Shown here one piece after another: positions 1 to 7,610 of a DNA stretch of 64,000 bases (positions are counted from its first letter, which is position 1; every line of letters starts with the position of its first letter). The notes under the pieces are model-generated. The model did no database searches and was not told the DNA's origin. It saw nothing but the letters and a program-made list of their open reading frames with translations. This stretch comes from Pseudorhodobacter ferrugineus DSM 5888. Lineage in GTDB: Bacteria; Pseudomonadota; Alphaproteobacteria; Rhodobacterales; Rhodobacteraceae. Made by a program: the position numbers and the translations under genes. Where the stretch lies: the NCBI RefSeq assembly GCF_000420745.1, contig NZ_ATVN01000006.1, positions 1-64,000 of the forward strand, in the 5' to 3' direction.

Positions 1-1
1 G

Positions 2-262
2 TTCAGTGCCTCTGGCGGTGCATTGCTCTTCCACCTTCTGAGCAAGCTGTATGAACGCACCAGCGTCATCATCACCACCAACCTGAGCTTCAGCGAATGG
101 GCCAGCGTGTTCGGCGATGCCAAGATGACCACCGCACTGCTCGATCGTCTTACCCATCGCTGCCACATCCTCGAGACTGGCAATGACAGCTACCGCTTCA
201 AGGCCAGCTCCGAAACAGCGAAGAAAAAGCGAAAGGAGGCAACAGCATTGACGCCATCATGA
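2..262 (+). CDS. istB: IstB-like ATP-binding protein, C-terminal part
   Basis: This is the last ~86 residues of an IstB-type AAA+ ATPase, the helper of the IstA transposase in IS21 elements. The frame is already open at base 2 ([11 protein letters not shown]), and the segment holds the family's typical C-terminal block: [17 protein letters not shown], then [14 protein letters not shown] and a [16 protein letters not shown] tail. The Walker motifs would lie upstream of the window. The start is missing because of the window edge, not because of visible decay. In the family, IstB assembles on target DNA and activates IstA. Here it belongs to the element that broke dinB. Confidence 0.85.
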   Translation, partial: FSASGGALLFHLLSKLYERTSVIITTNLSFSEWASVFGDAKMTTALLDRLTHRCHILETGNDSYRFKASSETAKKKRKEATALTPS

Positions 263-283
263 CATAGAGAACATAACTAATGG

Positions 284-335
284 GTGGGTCAAATCGCGGT
301 GACAATGCCGGGTCAGTTCTCAGTGACAATCAACA
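284..335 (+). repeat. IS21 terminal repeat region
   Basis: Non-coding end of the element between the istB stop and the insertion point. It contains two copies of TGACAAT with a 24-nt period and the palindromic stretch around GGGTCAGTTCTCAGTGAC. IS21-type ends usually carry several such transposase-binding repeats. The final bases CAACA (331-335) are the element tip. Confidence 0.7.
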
Positions 336-1177
336 GAAATGGATTTCACCGGCTCGTCCCGACTGACCCGCCGCGTATCAAGGCCGCGCGAAAGGTGCCA
401 CAAACGGTCCCCCATGCTGCCGAACCGGACGGAAAGGTCCACCCGATCCCATCGCCGCAGGTCCGCGATTGTCCGGATTCCCGCCTTTTCCAACTGGGCC
501 CGCGTGGCCGCCCCGACACCCCAGATAATCGACACCGATTTCGGCAGCAAAAACGCCTCGGTCTCGGCCACCCCGATCACCGAAAATCCGCGCGGTTTAT
601 CAAGGTCGGATGCGATCTTGGCGAGGAACTTGTTGTGGGACAGACCAATCGAGCCAGTGATCCCCAGCTTTGCCTCCATATCCCGCACCAATCCGGCCAA
701 CAAAACCGCCGGAGGGGCACCATGAAGGCGCGCTGTTCCGGTGAGGTCTAGCAATGCCTCATCCAAGGAAAGCGGTTCGATTGACGGGGTCAGCGCCTCC
801 ATCATGGCGCGGATTTCGCGGGAAACGGCGACATATTCGGCCATTCTGGGCTTCACGACCACGGCCTCGGGGCAGAGTTTTAGGGCCTGAAACATCGGCA
901 TGGCCGAGCGGACGCCTTTGATGCGGGCAATATAACAGCAGGTGGAAACGACCCCCCTCGTGCCGCCCCCTACGATCAGGGGGAGGTCGCGATATTCGGG
1001 GTGGTCGCGTTTTTCAACGCTGGCATAAAAAGCATCGCAATCCATATGGGCGATGGAAAGGGTTTTGAGTTCGGGATGGGTCAGGATTCGAGGCGAGCGG
1101 CAGGCCGGGCATCTTTTCGGGGCCGGAGCCGCGCCGGTTTCAAAAAAGGAAAGGCAGACGCGGCAGAGGCTGAACAT
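336..1177 (-). pseudogene. dinB: DNA polymerase IV (DinB) truncated by IS21 insertion
   Basis: Y-family translesion polymerase reduced to its first 281 residues. A zinc ribbon is visible (C5-x2-C8 and C23-x2-C26), then the palm with the metal-binding HMDCDAFYASVE block (about 44-55) and the catalytic SLDEA block (137-141), then the HNKFLAKIASDLDKP block and the thumb helix-hairpin-helix. The family motif KSIS...ETTF stops after KSIS. The next four residues and the stop at 320-322 are encoded by the insertion sequence. The little-finger domain that holds DNA and contacts the sliding clamp is therefore missing. The catalytic core is intact, but stable polymerase activity is unlikely. The ATG at 1177 is followed at once by the conserved ribbon. 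Confidence 0.88.
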
Positions 1178-1220
1178 GGGGGGAGTATAGCAGGGCGCGG
1201 GCAGGCCGAAAACGGCCCAG

Positions 1221-1293
1221 ATGTTCGCGCGCGGACATTTTTATAAGGTGTTGATATGTATGGGTTTTGGTATTTTTGTTAACCGGATTTTAA
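1221..1293 (+). promoter_or_regulatory. Palindrome plus CtrA-type box (copy 1 of a two-part element)
   Basis: A GC palindrome, GTTCGCGCGCGGAC (1223-1236), sits inside ATGT...ACAT arms. After exactly 42 nt of AT-rich DNA comes TTAACCGGATTTTAA (1279-1293), a perfect TTAA-N7-TTAA match to the known CtrA recognition sequence. The same two parts with the same 42-nt gap recur on the minus strand at 48959-49029, and both boxes are preceded by TATTTTTG. The site lies upstream of the broken dinB (opposite strand) and about 210 bp upstream of the RelA/SpoT-like gene. CtrA binding is inferred from sequence only. Confidence 0.5.
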
Positions 1294-1304
1294 TGCGTAC
1301 ACAC

Positions 1305-1328
1305 GGGGGGGTAGGGGGTAGGGTGGGG
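1305..1328 (+). other. G-quadruplex-type tract in the 1178-1501 gap
   Basis: Four G runs (7, 5, 3 and 4 bases) are separated by loops of only two, two and one base, a textbook pattern for a stable parallel G-quadruplex on the plus strand. It starts 12 nt behind the CtrA-type box. The rest of the gap is G-rich on this strand up to about 1400 and then AT-richer. No further gene, tRNA or terminator is evident between 1329 and 1501. Confidence 0.5.
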
Positions 1329-1501
1329 CCTAGCCAACCGTTTGGGTGTTTTGTGGAGTGGGGGGTTGGTGGTTGGGACTGCCTGCATCGGTTGGGTTGA
1401 AATGGATGAGGTGGCACACAATGACTGCGCACCCTATGGGTTGCTCCAAGCCATCAAGAAACATACACGTATGAGTTGATGCCTTACGTTGGAGATCAAT
1501 A

Positions 1502-2593
1502 ATGGCTTGGCCGACGCCTCAATATTCGAAAAATAGAGTCCGCACAGCGGGAAAGAGAATTGCCAAGACATTCCACAACCACAATGGGCTCCTGCTTTGG
1601 AATATTAACATCGACCGCGAGGAATTTGACGTCGTGGAGAACTGGCGTACTTCACATGGCGCTGTATTAAACACCGCTCAAGCGTGGCTTCGCCGACTGG
1701 ATAAACTTCAGCGACCGATCGTTGGACAACGATTAAAACGATACAACACCATAGTTGATAAGCTTGCGACTGGCCGATCAAAAGATCTTTCGACGATGCA
1801 CGATATCGCAGGAGTGAGGGCAATTTTCCGGTCTGTAAAAGAAATACATGAATTTCGTGCCCAAATGCGATTGTCCAAAGCGCAGCACATTCTCATACAT
1901 GAAACGGACAAATTTGACTATTTAACCAACCCCAAAAACACAGGTTATCGGGGCATACATGAGGTAATGGAAAGACACGTCGATTCCAAAAGCGGGGCAG
2001 CTTGGAATGGGTTAAAATTCGAGGTACAATTACGAACGGCTGTGCAACATGCGTGGGCTACTGCAGTTGAAATTTTTGACGACACTCAAAGCGCTAGGTT
2101 TAAATTTCAAAAATCTGCCAATCCGGCATACGAACAATTCATGATAGCAAGCGAAATTTTTGCTAGAGTACACGAACAATCTGTTGGGTGCTTGGCGGAT
2201 AGAACTGACACTGAATTAGCTAATCGCTTCACAGAGTTGGAAGAAGAAACACGCACTGTGACCATGATACATGGGCTTCAAGTTGCCGTGAATTACCGGC
2301 CCTTAGAAAAGAACAGCATATTGCAACGAACTCATGATGGACAATTGTTCGTATATCCGTTTTCAAGCTTTCCTCAGGCACTAAGAGCTATTTCTGCCAT
2401 TGAAGCACGCCCTGAAACGCTAAATGCGGTTCTTGTCGGAGCAAAAACCCCCTACCATATTCGAGAAGCCTTCCGTAACTATTTTGAAGACACTTCTGAT
2501 TTTGTAGCACTTCTAGATGATGCATTAAGAAAAATACGCGGTCGAAATACAATTGACCTGTGGAATGCCGCCGCTCCCGCTAGGTCGAAATAA
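1502..2593 (+). CDS. RelA/SpoT-domain alarmone synthetase-like protein
   Basis: A 363-residue protein with one (p)ppGpp-synthetase-type nucleotidyltransferase domain (about 70-190) and no HD hydrolase, TGS or ACT domain. Key blocks are present: QRLKRYNTIVDKL (76-88) for ATP binding, HDIAGVR (100-106) for metal, GYRGIH (148-153) for the acceptor nucleotide, and FEVQLRT with E174 as catalytic glutamate, followed by QHAW. The ~170-residue C-terminus matches nothing I recognise. The N-terminus (PTPQYSK...AGK, then NWRTSH) is typical of a stand-alone RelA/SpoT family. Known single-domain relatives are either small alarmone synthetases or toxSAS toxins, including fused anti-phage types. The gene is clearly AT-richer than its neighbours and sits beside an insertion sequence, suggesting horizontal gain. 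Confidence 0.85.
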   Translation: MAWPTPQYSKNRVRTAGKRIAKTFHNHNGLLLWNINIDREEFDVVENWRTSHGAVLNTAQAWLRRLDKLQRPIVGQRLKRYNTIVDKLATGRSKDLSTMHDIAGVRAIFRSVKEIHEFRAQMRLSKAQHILIHETDKFDYLTNPKNTGYRGIHEVMERHVDSKSGAAWNGLKFEVQLRTAVQHAWATAVEIFDDTQSARFKFQKSANPAYEQFMIASEIFARVHEQSVGCLADRTDTELANRFTELEEETRTVTMIHGLQVAVNYRPLEKNSILQRTHDGQLFVYPFSSFPQALRAISAIEARPETLNAVLVGAKTPYHIREAFRNYFEDTSDFVALLDDALRKIRGRNTIDLWNAAAPARSK

Positions 2594-2647
2594 TTTAACT
2601 TTTCAAGTGTGTGCCAAGAAAATTTCAAGGTCAGGTGAACTATCCCC

Positions 2648-3463
2648 TCACCCAAACACCCGCTCCACCTCGTCCATCACCAGCTCCATCAGCATTCCCG
2701 TGGCCTCTGGCCCCGTAAAGCGCAGCACCCAGCCGTCGCGGGTCATTTCCCTGCGCACCACCACGCCGCGCGTTGGCCGCAGCAGCCTGCGGGGGTGGCC
2801 GGGGCGGTGGGGGGTGGGGTCGTCAAAGGACTGCTCGGCTTCTTGGAGGATGGGGAGGAGGGTTTGCCATTGGCCCTCGGGCGTATTGGCCGAGGTTTCA
2901 TGCAGCGCGGTCACGATCAGGTCGGTGAAATCGGCGCGTAAGGCGGCGGAAAGGCGGAGGAGTTGACGCTCGGACAAATGTTCGGGGGCGGTCAGCACGC
3001 CATCCAGCACATCAACCACCGAGGCCACATTGCGCAGACGATGGGCTTTGGGGCGCGGCGCGTGGGGGTAGAGCGCCTTGGTGGCGGCGTCGAGCGTGTC
3101 AAAATCGCCGGAATTGCGCAGGGTGACGATGATGCGGGCGCGTTCCCACGCGCTGGGGTTATGGCGGATGTCGTTTTCCTCAACCATCGCCGCCAATGCT
3201 GCGGTCAGGGTTTCGGGGGTGCGGATGAAGGCTGCGATTTCGGGCGTGGTGCCGCGCAGGGCGCAGAGGTTGGTGACGGCCGTCAGGCGGCGCAGGCCGG
3301 AGATAAGGGCGTAGCCGGTTTCGGTTTTGAACACCTCGATCGGCATGCGCAGGCCGCCTGATGCGATGGAGGATTGGAGTTCAGCCAGTGCGTCCGGGTC
3401 GAGGCCCGTGCGGTCGCGGGGCAAGGCGTGGGCGTCAATCTCGGCGATGGGGATTTGGAGCAT
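2648..3463 (-). CDS. ParB/RepB-like nuclease-fold protein
   Basis: A 271-residue ParB-family protein. The N-terminal ParB/Srx fold begins IPIAEIDAHALPRDR, with the box LISGLRRLTA (about 53-62, equivalent to the GERR nucleotide-binding motif) and a degenerate ENDIRHNP box. A helical region rich in Leu and Arg follows. I chose the ATG at 3463 because AAGAGG lies six bases upstream; an in-frame ATG at 3499 adds 12 residues but has no ribosome site. No ParA gene is adjacent and the protein is shorter at the C-terminus than chromosomal ParB, so it is probably a secondary ParB-like DNA-binding protein rather than the main partition factor. It is divergently arranged from the SPFH gene. Confidence 0.75.
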   Translation of the reverse strand: MLQIPIAEIDAHALPRDRTGLDPDALAELQSSIASGGLRMPIEVFKTETGYALISGLRRLTAVTNLCALRGTTPEIAAFIRTPETLTAALAAMVEENDIRHNPSAWERARIIVTLRNSGDFDTLDAATKALYPHAPRPKAHRLRNVASVVDVLDGVLTAPEHLSERQLLRLSAALRADFTDLIVTALHETSANTPEGQWQTLLPILQEAEQSFDDPTPHRPGHPRRLLRPTRGVVVRREMTRDGWVLRFTGPEATGMLMELVMDEVERVFG

Positions 3464-3532
3464 TGCGGGCCTCTTGCGTGGGGGGCGGATTGCCGCCATG
3501 TTTAACGGAACGGATTTCAAAGGGTTGGTGCG

Positions 3533-4414
3533 ATGGATATTGAGCAATTGATTGGTGGCAATGCGGTGTACCTTGCGGTCGCCGTGTTCATCATTGTGTG
3601 TATTTTTCTGGGGGTGCGGATTGTGCCGCAATCGGAAAAGCATGTGGTGGAGCGGTTCGGGCGGCTGCATTCGGTGCTGGGGCCTGGTATCAACTTTGTC
3701 GTGCCGTTTTTGGATAAGATTGCGCATAAGATTTCGATCCTGGAGCGGCAGTTGCCGACGGCGCGGCAGGACGCGATTACGACGGATAACGTGTTGGTGG
3801 CGGTGGAGACGAGCGTGTTTTACCGGATTACCGAGCCGGAGAAGACGGTGTACCGGATCCGCGATGTGGACGGCGCGATTGCAACGACGGTTGCGGGGAT
3901 TGTGCGAAGCGAGATCGGCAAGATGGAGCTGGATCAGGTGCAATCGAACCGCGCCGAAGTGGCGGCGAATATTCGTGAGCAGGTGCGGTTGCTGGTCGAT
4001 GACTGGGGCATCGAGGTGACGCGGGCCGAAATTTTGGATGTCAACTTGGATGATGCGACGCGCACGGCGATGTTGCAGCAGTTGAATGCGGAACGGGCGC
4101 GGCGGGCGCTGGTGACGGAGGCCGAGGGTAAGAAGCGGGCGGTGGAGTTGAACGCGGATGCCGAGCTTTATGCGGCGCAGCGGGAGGCCGAACAGCGGCG
4201 CGTGTTGGCGGATGCCGAGGCCTATGCCACAGGGGTGATTGCCGAGGCGATCAAGATGAACGGGATTGAGGCGGCGCAGTATCAGGTGGCGTTGAAGCAG
4301 GTTGAGGCGTTAACCGCCGTGGGGCAAGGGACGGGCAAGCAGACGATCATTGTGCCCGCGCAGGCGCTGGAGGCGTTTGGGGATGCGTTCAAGATGTTGC
4401 AGGGGCGCAAATGA
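3533..4414 (+). CDS. SPFH-domain (stomatin/QmcA-type) membrane protein
   Basis: A 293-residue member of the stomatin/prohibitin/flotillin/HflKC superfamily. One N-terminal membrane helix (about 12-30) is followed by the SPFH domain (VPQSEKHVVERFGR, then GPGINFVVPFLD, QDAITTDNV, and a GIEVTRAEI strand), then an Ala/Glu-rich coiled coil (about 185-250) of the type that forms oligomeric rings. The family organises membrane microdomains and modulates membrane proteases. The stop overlaps the next gene, an NfeD-like protein, by 4 bp. SPFH-NfeD pairs are a well-known partnership, so the two very likely act as one unit. Confidence 0.9.
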   Translation: MDIEQLIGGNAVYLAVAVFIIVCIFLGVRIVPQSEKHVVERFGRLHSVLGPGINFVVPFLDKIAHKISILERQLPTARQDAITTDNVLVAVETSVFYRITEPEKTVYRIRDVDGAIATTVAGIVRSEIGKMELDQVQSNRAEVAANIREQVRLLVDDWGIEVTRAEILDVNLDDATRTAMLQQLNAERARRALVTEAEGKKRAVELNADAELYAAQREAEQRRVLADAEAYATGVIAEAIKMNGIEAAQYQVALKQVEALTAVGQGTGKQTIIVPAQALEAFGDAFKMLQGRK

Positions 4415-4686
4415 GCTGGTTTGGCATGTGGTGGGTTTGGATCGTACTGGGGTTTTCCCTGGGGGTGCTAGAGGTGTTGGCGCCCGGATATATCTTTCTT
4501 GGGTTTGCGATTGGCGCGGTGGCGACGGGTGTTTTGGTCGGCGTTGGGGTTTTGGGCCATGCGCTGCCTGCCACCTTACTGGTGTTTGCACTGGCGTCTT
4601 TGGCCGCGTGGTTTGTAACGCGACGGCTGTTGGGCCCGCATGCGGGTAAGGCCAAGATGTGGGATCGCGACATCAACGACAACTAA
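4411..4686 (+). CDS. NfeD-like membrane protein
   Basis: A short (91-residue) NfeD-type partner of the SPFH protein. It starts inside the SPFH stop codon (ATGA overlap), which implies translational coupling. Three hydrophobic stretches are visible: WWVWIVLGFSLGVLEVLAPGY, FLGFAIGAVATGVLVGVGV and ATLLVFALASLAAWFV. The family's soluble OB-fold domain is very short here (about 20 residues, TRRLLGPHAGKAKMWDR), giving the short-form membrane NfeD. Its job is probably to support or localise the SPFH oligomer. Confidence 0.85.
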   Translation: MSWFGMWWVWIVLGFSLGVLEVLAPGYIFLGFAIGAVATGVLVGVGVLGHALPATLLVFALASLAAWFVTRRLLGPHAGKAKMWDRDINDN

Positions 4687-4785
4687 AGCGTTTCGACTTA
4701 AACCTTGCTCACATAACACTGCCTGAAATCAAAGATTTCAACGCGTTATGTGATGTATGTTAGGTCACGTTAAAGTCGAAACGCT
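4687..4785. repeat. Three-tier nested palindrome
   Basis: Immediately behind the nfeD stop lie three nested inverted repeats. The outer arms are AGCGTTTCGACTTA (4687-4700) and its near-perfect complement ending at 4785. The middle arms are TCACATAAC (4709-4717) and GTTATGTGA (4745-4753). The inner hairpin is GAAATC-AAA-GATTTC (4725-4739). The symmetric arms without a coding sequence resemble a palindromic dispersed element (REP/MITE-like). In RNA it would fold into one long interrupted stem that could end or protect the SPFH-nfeD transcript. Confidence 0.65.
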
Positions 4786-4841
4786 ATAGGGCCGCATTGG
4801 CCCGAAACGGCCGCTGTTGAACGTAGAGAAAGGGTCCAACC

Positions 4842-5111
4842 ATGCCCATTTTTGTTTTGGCCTTGCTGTGCATCGGCTTTTTTGTCTGGTCCCACTGGGG
4901 GCGCGCCAAAGCACGGTCTGAATTGAACCGCACCCTTGACCCGATTTGGGACCGGATGCGCAAGCCCAAGCAATGCAAATGGGTTTCAGGCCGCGCCCAT
5001 GACGGTGGTTTGCGCGAATTTACCTGTGAGACCTGCAAAGTGACGGCCTATAGCGGCAATCCAAACGGGCCGCAGCAGTGCAAAAAAAGCATTGGCGGCG
5101 CCGCATTATAG
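4842..5111 (+). CDS. Hypothetical membrane-anchored small protein
   Basis: 89 residues, not recognised. An N-terminal membrane helix (about 3-17, FVLALLCIGFFVW) is followed by a basic cytoplasmic or periplasmic domain with three conserved-looking cysteines (KQCKW, TCETCKV) and a fourth in QQCKKS. The CxxC pair suggests metal binding or a disulphide. The ATG follows AGAGAAAGGG at a fair ribosome-site distance. It stands alone between the nested palindrome and the convergent tspO. Codon use matches neighbouring genes, so I consider it real. Confidence 0.7.
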   Translation: MPIFVLALLCIGFFVWSHWGRAKARSELNRTLDPIWDRMRKPKQCKWVSGRAHDGGLREFTCETCKVTAYSGNPNGPQQCKKSIGGAAL

Positions 5112-5138
5112 GGCGGTTCGGCCCGAATGCGCCCGCAG

Positions 5139-5582
5139 TCAGTTCAAAACCACAATCGCCGTGTTCAGGGCCGTCGCCAGGCTGACCCAAGCGATATACG
5201 GCAGGAACAGCGCGGCGGACAACCGGTCACTGGCCCATTCGCGCCGAATGAACAGGGCAATCAGCACCCACATCGCAGCGATCACCACAAGCGCTGCCAA
5301 GGGTTGCTTTAGGCCAAAGAACACTGGCGACCATAGGAAATTGAGCGCCATTTGCCCCCACCACAGGCCCGCCGCCCCACCGTAGAGCCATTTGCGCGCA
5401 CCGACCCAGCCGATCAGCACGTAAAGCGTTGTCCACATCGGGCCGAACAGCCAGTTGGGCGGAGAGAACCACGGCTTTGCCAGACCCGCATACCATTCGC
5501 CCGGCAAGGTGCTGACACCGATCAGCCCGCCGATCACCGGAACCGCGATAATGAATGCGGCATAGATCCAGATGTTGCGCAT
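5139..5582 (-). CDS. tspO: TspO/MBR family tryptophan-rich sensory protein
   Basis: 147 residues with five predicted membrane helices and the tryptophan-rich pattern of the TspO / peripheral benzodiazepine receptor family: KPWFSPPNWLFGPMWTTLYVLIG (about 36-58) and WGQMALNFLWSPVFFG. Length and motifs are normal. In purple bacteria TspO sits in the outer membrane and influences tetrapyrrole export and expression of photosynthesis genes. Non-photosynthetic relatives use it in porphyrin and stress handling. It is monocistronic here, so nothing nearby defines the ligand. Confidence 0.9.
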   Translation of the reverse strand: MRNIWIYAAFIIAVPVIGGLIGVSTLPGEWYAGLAKPWFSPPNWLFGPMWTTLYVLIGWVGARKWLYGGAAGLWWGQMALNFLWSPVFFGLKQPLAALVVIAAMWVLIALFIRREWASDRLSAALFLPYIAWVSLATALNTAIVVLN

Positions 5583-5682
5583 AGCACGCCCCTTTTTCAG
5601 TTTGATTAAATCTTACCGACCGAAAGCCATCGGAATTGAAAACCCAACCCGTTCCGTGACGCGTTGAATTCGATCGACCCGT

Positions 5683-5895
5683 TTAATCCAGGGCCCGCGC
5701 TTCGGACACCAGCATGATCGGGATACCGTTGCGAATGGGGAAGGCCATTTTTGCGACCTTTGACACCAACTCTTGCGCCTCGGCGTCATAGGACAGCGTG
5801 GTCTGCGTCATCGGACAGATCAGCGCTTCAAGCATCCGGCGGTCGATGACCGGCGCGTTTTGCGGTGTACCATCGGGGCCGATTTTATCGCTCAT
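5683..5895 (-). CDS. Trm112 family protein
   Basis: 70 residues with the short Trm112 fold: [17 protein letters not shown] followed by [17 protein letters not shown]. In bacteria this fold is usually a small zinc-ribbon-like or accessory subunit linked to methyltransferases. Only one cysteine is present, so a complete zinc site is unlikely. The start overlaps the stop of the LON-domain gene by 4 bp (ATGA). It forms the last gene of the cnoX-LON-Trm112 operon, an order I associate with Rhodobacteraceae. Confidence 0.8.
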   Translation of the reverse strand: MSDKIGPDGTPQNAPVIDRRMLEALICPMTQTTLSYDAEAQELVSKVAKMAFPIRNGIPIMLVSEARALD

Positions 5896-6545
5896 TGCAT
5901 TATCTCCTCGCCGCTTCCGCCACGCAGGGCGAATTCGATCAATGTTACCATCGTTTCGCGGCGCGTGACCAAGGTTGGCGCCTCGAGCAACGCCTGTTTG
6001 TCCTCGGGCGAGAACGGGCAGAGCATAGAGAGCGAATTGATCAACAACTCCTCATCTGCCTCGCTTAAACTCTCCCAATCGGTAGAAAGTTCCATCGATT
6101 CAAAAAATCGATTTAAAAGGTCCATGAACGCGGGCCGATCAAAGGCCGGGTCTTCCTCAACCCCGCCTTGGTCGCGTTCAAATCCCTGCCAGTCAACCTT
6201 TGCACGGCGATACGGGGAAAAGCCCTTGACCTCTTCGCGCAAGCGGAATCGCGACACGCCCGAAAGCGTGACCATATAGCGGCCATCCTCGGTTTCGGAA
6301 AAGCCGGTCAAACGGCCAGCGCAACCGATGGATTGCAGCTTGGCCTCACCGCCACCCGCGCTGGCGGGCACTTCACGCGTCTGGATCATACCGATCAGGC
6401 GCGCGGGCGTTTTCATGCAATCTTCCAGCATCTGCAAATACCGCGGCTCGAATATATGGAGCGGCAGGCGAGCGCGGGGCAACAGCAGCGCACCGGGCAG
6501 CGGAAAGATCGGGATCGTATCGGGGAGGTCTGATATATGTTTCAT
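5892..6545 (-). CDS. LON peptidase substrate-binding-domain protein
   Basis: 217 residues that correspond only to the N-terminal domain of Lon protease, with no ATPase or protease part: [26 protein letters not shown] (about 11-36) and the [29 protein letters not shown] region. Such stand-alone LAN proteins are widespread and their role is not established; substrate recruitment to protease or chaperone systems is a guess. It is the middle gene of a three-gene unit behind the CnoX-like chaperone-thioredoxin, which fits a protein-quality context. Confidence 0.85.
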   Translation of the reverse strand: MKHISDLPDTIPIFPLPGALLLPRARLPLHIFEPRYLQMLEDCMKTPARLIGMIQTREVPASAGGGEAKLQSIGCAGRLTGFSETEDGRYMVTLSGVSRFRLREEVKGFSPYRRAKVDWQGFERDQGGVEEDPAFDRPAFMDLLNRFFESMELSTDWESLSEADEELLINSLSMLCPFSPEDKQALLEAPTLVTRRETMVTLIEFALRGGSGEEIMQ

Positions 6546-6571
6546 AATCAGCAGCTAGGCCGCATTTTCAT

Positions 6572-7489
6572 TTAGACAAATATCATTGATGAAAGTTTGC
6601 GGCGCCCTTTCAGGACGATCGGATCTTTGGGCGGCAAGGCATCAAAAATCGTGAACAATTGTGTCTTGGCGGCGGCGTCATTCCACTCTCGGTCGCGGCG
6701 GAAAAGGTCAAGCAGCATCTCCACGGCCTCTTCGATCTTGCCGCTGGCGTGCAGGGCTGTGGCAAGGTCAAACCGCGCTTGCAGGTTGTCGGGGTCGGCA
6801 TCCACAGCGGCGCGCAATTCGGTTTCGGGGCCAGCGTTGGCGGCTTGGTGGATCAGGGCGATCTGGGCGCGCACGGCCTCAATTTCCTTGGCAGTGGCGA
6901 TTTTGGCGGGCACAGCGGCAAGGGCTGCCTCGGCCTGCGGCACCTGATCCAAGGCGATGTGGGCGCGCACGAGGCCCGCAAAGGCCAGCACGTTTTCCGG
7001 CTCTTCTTCCAAAATCGCAGCAAAGGTTTCCAGCGCATCGGCGGCGTCGCCTTCGGTCAGCATGGTTTCAGCCGCCTCAATCGCGTCGGCAAGGCCGCCA
7101 TCACCGCCAAGTGCGCCAACCTTTTCGACAAAGGCTTTCAGCTCGGACGCGGGCAAAGCGCCTTGGAAGCCGTCGACAGGTTTGCCTTGGAAAAACGCAT
7201 AGACGGTGGGGATGGACTGGATGCGCAGTTGCGCCGAAATATTGGGGCTTTCGTCCACATTGATCTTGACCATGCGGACCTTACCTTTGGCCGCTGTCAC
7301 CGCCGCCTCAAGCGCTGGGCCAAGCTGTTTGCAGGGGCCACACCACGGGGCCCAGAAATCCACGATCACAGGAACATCGGCGCTGCCTTCGATCACGTCT
7401 GCCATGAACGTGGCTTCGGACCCGTCCTTGATCAAATCTGCAGCTTGGGCGGGTTGTGCCGCGCCCGATTGGTCGCCAAACGTCAACAT
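6572..7489 (-). CDS. cnoX: CnoX/YbbN-type thioredoxin-TPR co-chaperone
   Basis: 305 residues: a thioredoxin domain (about 20-125) with the active site FWAPWCGPCK and the cis-proline block IQSIPTVYAF, then tetratricopeptide-like helices to the C-terminus. This is the CnoX architecture, a holdase that hands substrates to GroEL or DnaK and protects cysteines under oxidative stress. Unlike the E. coli protein (SQHC) the active site is a canonical CGPC, so redox activity is expected, as in other alphaproteobacteria. AGAGGT precedes the ATG. First gene of the operon with the LON-domain and Trm112 genes. Confidence 0.88.
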   Translation of the reverse strand: MLTFGDQSGAAQPAQAADLIKDGSEATFMADVIEGSADVPVIVDFWAPWCGPCKQLGPALEAAVTAAKGKVRMVKINVDESPNISAQLRIQSIPTVYAFFQGKPVDGFQGALPASELKAFVEKVGALGGDGGLADAIEAAETMLTEGDAADALETFAAILEEEPENVLAFAGLVRAHIALDQVPQAEAALAAVPAKIATAKEIEAVRAQIALIHQAANAGPETELRAAVDADPDNLQARFDLATALHASGKIEEAVEMLLDLFRRDREWNDAAAKTQLFTIFDALPPKDPIVLKGRRKLSSMIFV

Positions 7490-7610
7490 CGGATACCTCT
7501 TTGGTCATATCTGTTGCCTCTATATGCGCATTGGCGGGCAAAAGGCCAAGGGGCTTTGCAAGGATGCAGTGGCGCGGTAACTTGTGGTTTAACCCCAAAG
7601 GAGCCGCGCG

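Larger units (their letters stand above)
1..335 (+). mobile_element. IS21-family insertion sequence, right end (partial)
   Basis: The window opens inside an IS21-type element. It shows the C-terminal part of the IstB helper ATPase followed by a non-coding terminal region. That region carries TGACAAT twice, 24 nt apart (300-306 and 324-330), and ends in CA at 335. On the other strand the end begins TGTTGATTGTCACTGAG, the usual TG...CA end of this family. The outer boundary is fixed because the dinB reading frame is colinear with other DinB proteins up to base 336 and then changes to unrelated residues. The istA gene and left end lie outside the window, so target duplication cannot be tested. 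Confidence 0.85.

Noticed and set aside
1241-1432. 63-codon minus-strand frame in the dinB-RelA gap
   Set aside because: Product is Pro/His-rich because it reads the complement of the G-rich tract. No ribosome site.
3464-3943. N-terminal extension of the ParB-like protein to 431 residues
   Set aside because: The added part is antisense to the SPFH gene and has an Arg/His-rich shadow-frame character; the conserved fold starts at 3463 with a good ribosome site.
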